This document shows, in pieces, positions 42,226-52,321 of a DNA stretch of 64,000 bases. The stretch is from an uncultured Bacteroides sp. GTDB taxonomy: Bacteria > Bacteroidota > Bacteroidia > Bacteroidales > Bacteroidaceae. The notes under the pieces are model-generated. The model was not told the DNA's origin. It searched no databases and saw nothing but the letters and a program-made list of their open reading frames with translations. A program made the position numbers and the translations under genes. The DNA lies in assembly GCA_947074235.1 (NCBI GenBank), contig CAMTOV010000002.1, forward strand, positions 1 to 64,000, written 5' to 3'. How positions within the stretch are numbered: the first letter of the stretch is position 1; every line of letters starts with the position of its first letter.

Positions 42226-43155
42226 TTATATCTTGAGTTTCTTGCCTTGATAAGCTTCTTTTTCCTTCATTCTTTTTTGAATACGAGCAGTAATTTCAAA
42301 GTTTTTGAGTCCCCAGTCGGGTGCAATGAGTAAATTGCGCGGCGATTGAGAGATGAATCTTTCTATAACAATGTCCCCACGAAGATGTTCTACATAATCG
42401 ATGACAAGATTAATGTATTCATCTACCTCGTGAAATAGTTTAAAATCTTGCGGCAGCAACTCATACTCATGGGCCATCTTAGTGCCCCGTATTAACTGCA
42501 GTTGGTGAATCTTGAGTGTTGCTATAGGCAGTTGAGAAATTAAATGTGCTTGTTCTACAATTTCATCATGCTCCTCTCCGGGAAGACCTAGAATGATATG
42601 TGCACCTGTAAGAATGCCTCTAGAAGCGGTGCGCTCAATAGCTTGTTTCGATTCATTAAACGTATGACCACGATTGATTCGCTTTAAAGTGATATCGGAT
42701 GTACTTTCTACTCCATATTCTACTAATAGAAATGTAGTTTTATTAAGCTGCTCTAAATAATCTAGAAGTTCATCTGACATACAGTCGGGACGAGTACCTA
42801 TAACCAACCCTACTACACCGGGCACAGCAAGTGCTTCCTCATATTTCTTTTTTAATTCTTCTACCTCTTGATATGTGTTGGTATAAGCTTGGAAATAAGC
42901 TAGATATTTCATATCAGGATATTTACGTGCAAAAAACTGTTTTCCCTCTTCTAATTGTTGAGTGATAGTTTTTTCAGTTTTGCAATAATCTGGATTGAAA
43001 GTTTGGTTATTGCAATAAGTACAACCACCTTTTCCTTTTGTTCCATCACGATTGGGGCAAGTAAAGCCGGCATTCAAGGATATCTTTTGAACCTTAAACG
43101 GGAAGTGCTTTTTTAAGAATTGTGAGAAGTCATTATATAAGAATGGTTGTGACAT
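42226..43155 (-). CDS. TIGR01212/YhcC-type radical SAM protein
   Basis: LNAGFTCPNRDGTKGKGGCTYCNNQTFNP; YFQAYTNTY; GTRPDC; GLPGE. Confidence 0.88.
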   Translation of the reverse strand: MSQPFLYNDFSQFLKKHFPFKVQKISLNAGFTCPNRDGTKGKGGCTYCNNQTFNPDYCKTEKTITQQLEEGKQFFARKYPDMKYLAYFQAYTNTYQEVEELKKKYEEALAVPGVVGLVIGTRPDCMSDELLDYLEQLNKTTFLLVEYGVESTSDITLKRINRGHTFNESKQAIERTASRGILTGAHIILGLPGEEHDEIVEQAHLISQLPIATLKIHQLQLIRGTKMAHEYELLPQDFKLFHEVDEYINLVIDYVEHLRGDIVIERFISQSPRNLLIAPDWGLKNFEITARIQKRMKEKEAYQGKKLKI

Positions 43156-43211
43156 ATTTTAGGTGTTATATTGAAATGCAAACTTAATTAATATAAAGTG
43201 CACTACAAAAA

Positions 43212-43853
43212 TCAATGTGTTATTAATTCTGTAAGATTGGTCATAATAGAATCATGTGGATACTTTTGTAATTCTTGCTTGCCAGTCATGCCATGTAAGA
43301 CACCTGCAAACTTAACTTCTGCTCGTTGTGCTGCTTCTGCATCTACTGTGCTGTCACCAATGTATAGCACCTTTGCTTTATCTACCTTTAATTGCTCTAT
43401 TGCTCGCAATAAACCTTCGGGCGATGGCTTATGTTCGGATACATCCTCTCCGCCAATTACAATATCAAAGAAATCTTGGGAAAAGTAATTACTTAAAAAA
43501 TCGTTGATGCGATAGCGATATTTAGTAGAGATAATACCGAGTTTGGCTCCTTGTTGTTTAAGTGATTGTAATACTTGAATAGATTCTGGGTAAAAATGGG
43601 TGTTGATGTTCATGTATTGATTGGCCTCATTCTCATACTCTTTTTTTAATTTGAACAAGGAATTTATATCTGTTATTCCTGTCAATATCGAGAAAGAAGC
43701 TTCCAATGTCTTGCCAATGGTACGTTTTATATCTTCATCACTGCTGTTTTTATAGCCATGTCTATTAAGCACAGTCCTAAAGCACATAACGATTCCTTTA
43801 GAAGAATCAGCAAGCGTGTAATCAAAATCGAATAGGTAAGTAGTATAATTCAT
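43212..43853 (-). CDS. HAD-superfamily hydrolase (phosphoglycolate phosphatase-like)
   Basis: LFDFDYTLADSSKG, IISTKYR, YIGDSTVDAEAAQRA. Confidence 0.88.
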   Translation of the reverse strand: MNYTTYLFDFDYTLADSSKGIVMCFRTVLNRHGYKNSSDEDIKRTIGKTLEASFSILTGITDINSLFKLKKEYENEANQYMNINTHFYPESIQVLQSLKQQGAKLGIISTKYRYRINDFLSNYFSQDFFDIVIGGEDVSEHKPSPEGLLRAIEQLKVDKAKVLYIGDSTVDAEAAQRAEVKFAGVLHGMTGKQELQKYPHDSIMTNLTELITH

Positions 43854-43877
43854 TTATCACTAGTTTGTACAAAGGTA

Positions 43878-43914
43878 TAAAAAAAGTGCCTTTCCATTTC
43901 TGAAAAGGCACTCA
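43878..43914 (-). terminator. Terminator at the end of the decarboxylase operon
   Basis: Minus strand: AGTGCCTTTtcagaaatggAAAGGCACTTTTTTT. Confidence 0.85.
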
Positions 43915-43935
43915 ATATCGAATGATTACGATTGA

Positions 43936-45105
43936 TTATAGTAAGAATCCAAGTAGGATACCGGCAGCTACAGCCGAACCGATTACACCTGCTACGTTTG
44001 GACCCATAGCGTGCATCAATAAATAGTTGGTTGGGTCATATTCCAAACCTACTACTTGCGAGATACGCGCTGAATCGGGCACAGCAGATACACCTGCATT
44101 ACCAATAAGTGGGTTAATCTTGTTGTCCTTTCTCAAGAATAAATTGAAGAGCTTAACAAACAATACACCCGATGTTGTAGCAATTACAAATGAGAATGCA
44201 CCCAATGCAAAGATCTTCAATGAATCAGCAGTCAAGAACTCTGATGCTTGAGTAGATGCACCTACAGTTACACCCAATAGGATAGTGATTGTATCGATAA
44301 GCGGACCGCGAGCAGTTTCTGCTAAACGACGTGTTACGCCACTTTCTTTCAATAGATTTCCAAAGAATAGCATACCTAATAGAGGCAAACCAGATGGCAC
44401 CAAGAAAGTTGTAAGCAACATACCAACGATTGGGAAGATTACTTTTTCGGTATGAGATACAACACGAGGAGGTTTCATGCGAATAAGACGCTCCTTGTTT
44501 GTGGTAAGAGCACGCATGATAGGAGGCTGGATTACCGGTACGAGTGCCATATAAGAATAGGCCGATACGGCAATAGCTCCCATTAGGTTAGGTGCGAGCT
44601 TGGAAGATAAGAAGATGGCCGTAGGACCGTCTGCACCACCAATGATACCAATAGCACCCGCTTGCATTGGATTAAAACCAATAGCCAAAGCAATCATATA
44701 TGCACCAAAGATACCGAATTGAGCAGCTGCACCAATCAACATTAACTTAGGATTAGATATCAATGCCGAGAAATCGGTCATTGCACCAATCCCCAGGAAT
44801 ATCAGTGGTGGATACCATCCGGAACTTACCCCGGAATACAAGATATTTAATACAGAACCCTCTTCATAAATACCAATCTTCAATCCGGCATCCATATTGA
44901 AAGGAATATTACCAATCAAAATACCAAATCCGATTGGGATAAGCAACATTGGCTCAAACTCATAAGCTATGGCCAAATAGATGAAAACTAAGCCGATTAC
45001 TATCATGGCAAGGTGTTGCCAAGTAGCATTACAGAAACCTGTATATGTCCAGAAATCAGCTAAGTTATTTCCTAAAAAGCTTGCAAAATCTCCCATATTA
45101 TTCAA
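43936..45105 (-). CDS. Sodium-translocating decarboxylase beta subunit (MmdB/OadB)
   Basis: Multi-pass; GIGAMTDFSALISNPK, GIIGGADGPTAIFLSSKLAP, GNAGVSAVPDSARISQ. Confidence 0.93.
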   Translation of the reverse strand: MNNMGDFASFLGNNLADFWTYTGFCNATWQHLAMIVIGLVFIYLAIAYEFEPMLLIPIGFGILIGNIPFNMDAGLKIGIYEEGSVLNILYSGVSSGWYPPLIFLGIGAMTDFSALISNPKLMLIGAAAQFGIFGAYMIALAIGFNPMQAGAIGIIGGADGPTAIFLSSKLAPNLMGAIAVSAYSYMALVPVIQPPIMRALTTNKERLIRMKPPRVVSHTEKVIFPIVGMLLTTFLVPSGLPLLGMLFFGNLLKESGVTRRLAETARGPLIDTITILLGVTVGASTQASEFLTADSLKIFALGAFSFVIATTSGVLFVKLFNLFLRKDNKINPLIGNAGVSAVPDSARISQVVGLEYDPTNYLLMHAMGPNVAGVIGSAVAAGILLGFLL

Positions 45106-45526
45106 TGATTACAAGGTCAGTACCTTCAAGAACAGATTCACCTTTGCTAACTGGGATAGCTGTAACTTTGCCGTCTTTGTCTGCGTTGATGTTGTTTTCC
45201 ATTTTCATTGCTTCGAGAATGATAATAGTCTGTCCTTTTTTTACAGTGTCTCCAACATTTACTTTGATATCTAAGATTACACCTGGTAGTGGTGATTTAA
45301 CTCCAGATTTACCAGAACTAGCAGCAGTTGGTTTAACTACAGGTGCGGCAGCAGGTGCAGCAGCTGGACGAACCACAGGGCGTGCAACTGGAGCCGCCTT
45401 AGGAGCCTTTTCCATTTCTACTTTATATGAAGTACCATTTACTTCAACATGAGCCATGTTATCTTCAATATCTCCTACGGTTACTTTGTATAAGTTACCG
45501 TTTATTTTATATTTATATTCTTTCAT
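45098..45526 (-). CDS. Biotin/lipoyl carrier subunit of the decarboxylase (MmdC-like)
   Basis: Ala/Pro-rich linker followed by VKSPLPGVILDIKVNVGDTVKKGQTIIILEAMKMENNI. Confidence 0.93.
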   Translation of the reverse strand: MKEYKYKINGNLYKVTVGDIEDNMAHVEVNGTSYKVEMEKAPKAAPVARPVVRPAAAPAAAPVVKPTAASSGKSGVKSPLPGVILDIKVNVGDTVKKGQTIIILEAMKMENNINADKDGKVTAIPVSKGESVLEGTDLVIIE

Positions 45527-45550
45527 TGTTATACGATTTTATTGAGTCAA

Positions 45551-46486
45551 TTACTTTTTAGGAGTTTCGCGCAATGTATAAATCTTAGAACTCCAAGGTG
45601 AGTAAGTACGTTTCACACGATTGATGGTAAGAACAGTATCTTCCATATCGTGAACGTCGTTTTGCATTTCATGCATTGCCATTGCAATAGCTGCAAATAC
45701 TTCACCTGGTGCTTCGCCCAATTTTTTATCTTTTGCTTCTTGCATATCTGTGATGCCTTTAGCTCTCATCGCGTTGCGCTTGCTAAGTGATACAGCTGCT
45801 TTGCCAATAAGTTTGAAGATGATGAAAAGTAATAATAATCCGGCAAATACAACACACATGGCAGAAATTGCCATACCTACACCTGCTTTGTCTTTCTCTT
45901 CAAAATTCTCCATCTTAGCATTGCTATCGATGGTCAAGTTGTTTGTATTGGGAGTTACATACTTATGATCACTACCATCCTTAATTTGCCATTCATCTGC
46001 TGCATCGCTAACACGAGCGTAAGATTGATCAGCATTTAATAATCCTGCAGGAATGGTAACTTGATCTAATAGCTTTTTACCAGCATCAAATAATCCAATC
46101 CAATTGGAAGTTTCAGGATTTAAGATGAAATTAGTATGAAATGTACCACGGCGAGGCTCTCCATCAGCCCAGAATAAAGCATGCTGACGTGGCTTGATAG
46201 AGGTTAAAACGTCACCTTTAGGGATAAAATAGGTAACAGTATCTCCCGGTTGACTACTTACACGTATAAGGTGGGCTGAAAGATCAGCGCTACCAAATGA
46301 TTTATTGAATATCTCAATCCAAGCACTGTTTACTCCATAGTCGTCCTGCATGTTACTTTCGTTCTCAAGAAGGACTTCATTGATTAACAGCTTATTGTTT
46401 GATCTTTGCTCTTGGCAAGAAGAACAAAACATCAGCAATAATAGTAAAGATGAGAATATTCCAAATTTTGTTTTATTCATAATCAA
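45551..46486 (-). CDS. OadG-family subunit fused to an N-terminal exported lamin-tail-like domain
   Basis: Lipoprotein-like signal, LLINEVLLENESNMQDDYGVNSAWIEIFNKSFGSADLSAHLI (LTD-like), single TM VGMAISAMCVVFAGLLLLFIIFKLIGK, OadG-like C-terminus. Confidence 0.75.
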   Translation of the reverse strand: MIMNKTKFGIFSSLLLLLMFCSSCQEQRSNNKLLINEVLLENESNMQDDYGVNSAWIEIFNKSFGSADLSAHLIRVSSQPGDTVTYFIPKGDVLTSIKPRQHALFWADGEPRRGTFHTNFILNPETSNWIGLFDAGKKLLDQVTIPAGLLNADQSYARVSDAADEWQIKDGSDHKYVTPNTNNLTIDSNAKMENFEEKDKAGVGMAISAMCVVFAGLLLLFIIFKLIGKAAVSLSKRNAMRAKGITDMQEAKDKKLGEAPGEVFAAIAMAMHEMQNDVHDMEDTVLTINRVKRTYSPWSSKIYTLRETPKK

Positions 46487-46513
46487 TTCTGTTTTTATTA
46501 TAAATAAGCTTTA

Positions 46514-48067
46514 TTACAATGGAATATTACCATGCTTCTTAGCTGGATTAGTTAGTTTTTTAGTTTGCAATTGTTGCAATGCGCGAATAATACGGAAACG
46601 TGTGTTACGTGGTTCGATTACATCATCGATATAGCCATATTTAGCAGCATTATAAGGATTAGCAAACAGTTTATTATATTCTGCTTCTTTTTCGGCAAGG
46701 AATGCAGCAGGATCTGCTTGATCTTTTGCCTCTCTTGCATAAAGTACCTCTACTGCACCTGCTCCACCCATTACAGCAATTTCGGCTGTAGGCCATGCGT
46801 AGTTCATATCACCGCGAAGTTGTTTACAACTCATTACGATGTGAGAACCACCATATGATTTACGAAGAGTAACAGTTACTTTAGGTACAGTTGCCTCACC
46901 GTATGCATAAAGCAATTTAGCACCGTGTAAGATTACACCATTGTACTCTTGACCTGTACCAGGAAGGAATCCAGGAACATCAACCAAAGATACAATAGGT
47001 ATATTGAATGCATCGCAGAAGCGAACAAAACGACCTGCTTTACGAGATGCATTGCTGTCAAGTACACCTGCTAGGTATTTAGGTTGATTTGCTACGATAC
47101 CTACAGATTGACCATTGAAGCGAGCAAAGCCAATAATGATATTTTTAGAATAATCTTTTTGAACTTCTAAGAATTCTCCATTATCCACAATACTTCCAAT
47201 CACTTCATACATATCGTATGGTTTATTAGGGCTATCAGGAATAATTTCATTTAATGAATCTTCCAAACGATCGATAGGGTCAGTACAATCAACGTATGGA
47301 GCCTCTTCTAAGTTGTTTTGAGGAATATAGCTCAATAACTTGCGTAGCAATGCTAAACCTTCTTCTTCAGTTTGAGCTGTAAAGTGAGTAACACCCGATT
47401 TTGTAGAGTGTACACTAGCACCACCAAGTTGTTCTTGAGTAACGTCTTCGCCAGTTACAGTTTTCACCACTTTAGGACCAGTAAGGAACATATAAGATGT
47501 ACCTTCCATCATCAGAGTGAAGTCTGTTAAGGCTGGAGAGTAAACAGCACCACCGGCACAAGGACCAAAGATACCAGAGATTTGAGGAATCACACCCGAA
47601 GCAAGAATGTTGCGTTGGAAAATTTCAGCATAACCTGCCAAAGCATTAATACCTTCTTGGATACGTGCACCACCCGAGTCATTGATTCCAATCACTGGAG
47701 CACCCATTTTCATTGCTTGATCCATGATTTTGCAAATCTTCAATGACATAGTTTCTGATAATGAACCTGCCGAAACTGTGAAGTCTTGTGCAAAGATGTA
47801 GATTAGTCTACCTTCGATAGTACCACATCCCGTTACTACACCATCACCAGGATAGTGCTTTTTCTCCATGCCGAAGTTGGTACATCTGTGTTCCACAAAC
47901 ATATCCATTTCTTCGAAGCTGCCTTCGTCAAGAAGCATAGCGATACGTTCGCGTGCAGTGTATTTACCTTTTTCGTGTTGCTTAGCAATCGCTTTTTCAC
48001 CACCTCCGATACGTGCAGCTGCACGACGTTCGATAAGCTCTTTAATTTTGTCAAGCTGGTTACTCAT
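46514..48067 (-). CDS. mmdA: Acyl-CoA carboxylase carboxyltransferase subunit / methylmalonyl-CoA decarboxylase alpha
   Basis: [65 protein letters not shown]. Confidence 0.93.
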   Translation of the reverse strand: MSNQLDKIKELIERRAAARIGGGEKAIAKQHEKGKYTARERIAMLLDEGSFEEMDMFVEHRCTNFGMEKKHYPGDGVVTGCGTIEGRLIYIFAQDFTVSAGSLSETMSLKICKIMDQAMKMGAPVIGINDSGGARIQEGINALAGYAEIFQRNILASGVIPQISGIFGPCAGGAVYSPALTDFTLMMEGTSYMFLTGPKVVKTVTGEDVTQEQLGGASVHSTKSGVTHFTAQTEEEGLALLRKLLSYIPQNNLEEAPYVDCTDPIDRLEDSLNEIIPDSPNKPYDMYEVIGSIVDNGEFLEVQKDYSKNIIIGFARFNGQSVGIVANQPKYLAGVLDSNASRKAGRFVRFCDAFNIPIVSLVDVPGFLPGTGQEYNGVILHGAKLLYAYGEATVPKVTVTLRKSYGGSHIVMSCKQLRGDMNYAWPTAEIAVMGGAGAVEVLYAREAKDQADPAAFLAEKEAEYNKLFANPYNAAKYGYIDDVIEPRNTRFRIIRALQQLQTKKLTNPAKKHGNIPL

Positions 48068-48155
48068 GATTCTTTATATATTAAAATGGTTATAAACTTT
48101 ATTGATTTTTTTGAATTGAAAATAGCTTAAATCTAGTTTCAATGATTGGATAAGA

Positions 48156-48560
48156 TTAGCACTCGCAAAGTTCTGTAAGTACTCCTTGTGTTGATTTGGG
48201 ATGAAGAAAAGCAATATTCAATCCTTCTGCACCTTTGCGTGGTGCTTTATCGATAATCTGAATGCCTTTTTCCTCGCATTCGGCTAAGGCATTAGCTACA
48301 CCGTCTTCCACTGCAAATGCAATGTGGTGCACACCCATTCCTTTTTTCTCGATAAATTTGGCGATAGTACTTTCAGGAGAAGTTGGTTCTAATAATTCAA
48401 TTTTTGTATCACCAACTTTTAAAAAAGCAGTTCTAACTTTTTGATCTTCTACTGTTTCAATGTTATAGCATTTAAGACCTAAAACATTCTCGTAGTAGGG
48501 GAGGGCCTCTTCAATGCTTTTTACAGCAATGCCCAAATGTTCAATGTGTGAAATCTTCAT
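48156..48560 (-). CDS. mce: Methylmalonyl-CoA epimerase
   Basis: ISHIEHLGIAVKSIEEALPYYENVLGLKC; GVHHIAFAVED; LLEPTSPESTIAKFIEKKG. Confidence 0.93.
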   Translation of the reverse strand: MKISHIEHLGIAVKSIEEALPYYENVLGLKCYNIETVEDQKVRTAFLKVGDTKIELLEPTSPESTIAKFIEKKGMGVHHIAFAVEDGVANALAECEEKGIQIIDKAPRKGAEGLNIAFLHPKSTQGVLTELCEC

Positions 48561-48666
48561 AATAATATTTCCTTATTTTGGCATTAAATTTTGTCTTTGG
48601 TTTGTATAAACCAGGACAAAGAAAATCAATTCCTTGTTAATAAAGAAATATTTCTGCATTTAAATT

Positions 48667-51075
48667 TTAAAAGTCAATCATGATTCTTACATTAATTTGA
48701 CGAGATGTAAGGTAATTGGGCACAGCAAACTGGTTATTGTATACATCGGTAACCCAATAATAGGAGTTGACATTGCTAATATTTAGCAAATTGAACAAAT
48801 CTAACCCAAGCCACATGCTTTTTATGTTGCGACCAAAACCTGTGCGATGCTTATCTGTATTATCTATTAGCACACGCGACATACCTATATCTACACGCTT
48901 ATAGGCAGGGGTGCGAAATACGGCTAATTCACGTCCACTATGTGGTGGACCAAAAGGAAGACCTCCGGCAAATGTGCCTTTAAGATTCAATTTCCATTTT
49001 TTGCTACCCGGAAAATAATCGGTGAAATATAGTGATACATTATATCGTTGGTCAGTTGGCCGGGGTATCCATTTCCCATCTATCTTCTCCTCCGTTTTCA
49101 TCAGTGAAAAACTAATCCACGAGTCTGTACCCGGCACAAACTCTCCAAACAATTTCATATCTAGTCCCATGGCATAGCCACTTGCAATATTCTGTCCGTA
49201 ATAACTTACTCGCACATTATCTACATTGTAAGGTATGAGATTGCTTAACGCCTTATAATAAATCTCGGCCGATAATTTGAAAGGGCGTCCCACTGCTCTA
49301 AAACTATAGTCGCCTCCTGCCACAAATTGAATAGAGCGTTGAGATTTAATATTTTTGTTAAGTGTTACTTCTGCTACGCCATCTACCATAGTTGTGTCTC
49401 TAAATTCTTTATAGAATGGTGCTTGATAATAGATGCCACTCGCTACTCGGAAAGTAAACTGTTCGTTGAATTTAGGAATAAATGCTAAGGAAGCACGTGG
49501 ACTTGCTATGAATTCTTTATTCCAACTCCAATAGCTGCCTCTTATACCTGCTGTTAACGTGAAAAGACCTAACTCAGAATTAAATCTATAGCTATCTTGT
49601 GCAAAAAATGAAAGTCTCGTACTACTAATATCATTGCGCGAAGAAAGACTGTAAACCAACTCAGGGCCATTAGGCACATGTGGTAATGAATAACCTGCTG
49701 AGTCTCTTAACTCCCATTCGCGCAATCTGTCTTTGATTACCTCTTTCTTTACTTCTGCACCCCATTGAAGTGTATGTTGATTTAATTGATGTAGCCCATT
49801 CAAGGAGTAGCTTTGTACTGTAGCATTGAGATAATTGCGTGCATGTTCCATATAAGTACCAACGCCAATTGTTGCATCTGGGTCGCCTTCACCGGCATTT
49901 GTGTCATCTAAATCATTGAGCCAATATTGGCCAGTTATATCATAAGTCTCTTGCTCTTTGGTTTTAAATGCAGATGCACGAAAAGTGATATTGTTACGAT
50001 CATTCATCTTATAAGTAATGTTTCCTGCACCAAAAAAAGTTCTGAACAAATCTCTCTCTTGACCATCAAAATAAACCTTGAATTCTCTCACTGATGCTAG
50101 CGTACCAAATTTAGTACTTCTATCTGAAGGCTTAAACGTATATTTATTATCTGATATATTACCAATAAACCCTATTTCCCAGCGCTTAGAAATATTCCAA
50201 TTAAAAAAGGTTTGATAATCGATAAAGCGAGGATCATATTCACCTTTTGTATCAAGCGTTCCAAGTAAATAACGATTGCTTTTATAGCGAAATCCATTAA
50301 TCCACGACCATTTTTGATTTCCTATACCAATATAACCCGAAAACCCTAGTAAACTCACAGATGCTGTAGCTTCAAATTTAGTAGGTTTTTTATAAGTAAT
50401 GTCTAGTACGGAAGACATCTTATCGCCATAACGGGCTTCAAATCCACCTGATGAAAAACCTACGTTGGATACCATGTCGGGGTTGATAAAACTTAATCCT
50501 TCTTGTTGCCCAGAACGGATTAATAGAGGACGATAAACTTCAACTCCGTTGACATATACCATGTTTTCGTCGTAGCTACCCCCACGCACATTATATTGCG
50601 AACTCAATTCATTGTTGGAACTAACCCCAGCTTGTGTTGCAATAATCGATTCAATATTGCCACCCGAAGCATCGGGCATAAACTTACTTGATTTTACTTC
50701 AATGTTTTGAACTGTGTTCATTTGACGTCTATTTTCTGTGATAGTTACTTCGCCCAGTTCATAACCCAATGCGGGTAGAGTAATATTAAGAGCAATGTTA
50801 CCCTGCGGTTTTGCTAATGTACGCTTACGTGTATTATAGCCAATCATAGAGTATACAATTGTTATTGAATCTTTGGATTGAAATTTTAAAGAATACTGAC
50901 CTTTCAAGTTACTTACAGTGCCAATAGCAGTACCATCAATGCGCACGGTTGCCAATTCTATAGGGTCACCGTTTTCATCTCTGATTGTACCGCCCACTTT
51001 AACTTGTTGAGCTAGAACAGGAAGAGTAATAAATAAAAGAAAATATATGATTAAAAGACGATTCTTCATTTGCAT
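48667..51075 (-). CDS. TonB-dependent receptor with N-terminal carboxypeptidase-regulatory-like domain
   Basis: VKVGGTIRDENGDPIELATVRIDGTAIGTVSNLKGQYSLKF; plug NVRGGSYDENMVYVNGVEVYRP; C-terminal barrel. Confidence 0.88.
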   Translation of the reverse strand: MQMKNRLLIIYFLLFITLPVLAQQVKVGGTIRDENGDPIELATVRIDGTAIGTVSNLKGQYSLKFQSKDSITIVYSMIGYNTRKRTLAKPQGNIALNITLPALGYELGEVTITENRRQMNTVQNIEVKSSKFMPDASGGNIESIIATQAGVSSNNELSSQYNVRGGSYDENMVYVNGVEVYRPLLIRSGQQEGLSFINPDMVSNVGFSSGGFEARYGDKMSSVLDITYKKPTKFEATASVSLLGFSGYIGIGNQKWSWINGFRYKSNRYLLGTLDTKGEYDPRFIDYQTFFNWNISKRWEIGFIGNISDNKYTFKPSDRSTKFGTLASVREFKVYFDGQERDLFRTFFGAGNITYKMNDRNNITFRASAFKTKEQETYDITGQYWLNDLDDTNAGEGDPDATIGVGTYMEHARNYLNATVQSYSLNGLHQLNQHTLQWGAEVKKEVIKDRLREWELRDSAGYSLPHVPNGPELVYSLSSRNDISSTRLSFFAQDSYRFNSELGLFTLTAGIRGSYWSWNKEFIASPRASLAFIPKFNEQFTFRVASGIYYQAPFYKEFRDTTMVDGVAEVTLNKNIKSQRSIQFVAGGDYSFRAVGRPFKLSAEIYYKALSNLIPYNVDNVRVSYYGQNIASGYAMGLDMKLFGEFVPGTDSWISFSLMKTEEKIDGKWIPRPTDQRYNVSLYFTDYFPGSKKWKLNLKGTFAGGLPFGPPHSGRELAVFRTPAYKRVDIGMSRVLIDNTDKHRTGFGRNIKSMWLGLDLFNLLNISNVNSYYWVTDVYNNQFAVPNYLTSRQINVRIMIDF

Positions 51076-51112
51076 GCGTTACCAGATATAAACCTATAAC
51101 GCAAAAATACTT

Positions 51113-52108
51113 CTAAACGTATATTTTGGTACATAATTTGTTTAACCATTGCCATCTAAAGCGAAACCATCTTCTTGTGCTACTTTGTTTGCCGCCAAAC
51201 CGTAATACAAAATCTCGATAACCATGTTTCTTGAATGGTAGTCCTACATCTACAAACTCTAAATGATTATAGCCATTTTCGTAAGCATCCTTTAAGGCTG
51301 CCCATACTGCCAATACTCCAGGGTATTGTGGTGCATGAGTTTTGCGCATTCCTCCTGAAAACCAGAGATAAGCATTGCCATTAGAGTAAATACAAGCTGA
51401 TCCGCCAATAATTTTGTCCTTGTATTTTACAGCAAATATTTTAGCTTCCCCATCTTTTATTAAATACTTCTCAAAATGGTTGAAGAAAACAACATTTGGA
51501 AAGTGTTTGCGGATATGAGTGGCATAAATTTTATGTAGCAGTTTTGCTAATTCTTTGATGTCTTCTGGATTTGTGATTTGCTCAATCGTAGCTCCATTTT
51601 TTAATCCTTTTTTTATTTGTCTAATACGAGAAGGACTAATTCTGTCATTCACTGATGCTTGGCTATGAAGTGAATTTCTTACCCTAAGCCAGTTAACAGG
51701 AAAATAATTATTTTCTCTAAAATATTTATATCCCCAAAGAGCGTTTCCCAAGTCTCTAAATTCGATAACAAATGCATCCTTTCGTGCTCTTTTAGTAAAA
51801 TGTTGAAGCATCTGACCAAATAGATATTCTTTCACATATTTACTGTTAGGGTATACACCTTTTCCAAAGATGACACAGCGGTTTATGTGAAATGGCGGAA
51901 GTAATAATCGATTTTTGCGCACTGTAGCCATCATATAAGAAACTACTTCTTGATTCTCATCTGTAGCTATAACCATATAAGGCTTATGTTTTGGAGTTGC
52001 CTCATAAATAAGAAACAACTTTTTAGAATGGAAAATATCATTACCTGGCAAATCAGGTATATCTCCTCCTTTTGTATATATGTTTATATTTAAGGTCATT
52101 CCAAACAA
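51113..52108 (-). CDS. FemAB/GNAT-like acyltransferase, function unknown
   Basis: RIRQIKKGLKNGATIEQITNPEDIKELAKLLHKIYATHIRKHFP...IIGGSACIYSNGNAYLWFSGG. Confidence 0.6.
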   Translation of the reverse strand: MFGMTLNINIYTKGGDIPDLPGNDIFHSKKLFLIYEATPKHKPYMVIATDENQEVVSYMMATVRKNRLLLPPFHINRCVIFGKGVYPNSKYVKEYLFGQMLQHFTKRARKDAFVIEFRDLGNALWGYKYFRENNYFPVNWLRVRNSLHSQASVNDRISPSRIRQIKKGLKNGATIEQITNPEDIKELAKLLHKIYATHIRKHFPNVVFFNHFEKYLIKDGEAKIFAVKYKDKIIGGSACIYSNGNAYLWFSGGMRKTHAPQYPGVLAVWAALKDAYENGYNHLEFVDVGLPFKKHGYRDFVLRFGGKQSSTRRWFRFRWQWLNKLCTKIYV

Positions 52109-52321
52109 AAATATGTTTTTTCTATATATCTACCAAGCTATGCGGTGTATAAATATTGACCCGTATAAATAAAAGAATAGAAAATGTATATAAAGCAATT
52201 GATATTAAAACAAAACAGGAATGATTTTCATCAAAATAGCCTATGAATTACTTCATAACTTCCCTAGTTTTTTCAGCTATTTAGTAAGCAAATCGCTTAG
52301 TTGCAATGTGTTTAATCAATG

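Noticed and set aside
45045-45452. 135-aa plus-strand ORF with GAAAGAAAGRTTGRATGAALGA repeats
   Set aside because: Complement of the Ala/Pro linker of the biotin carrier gene
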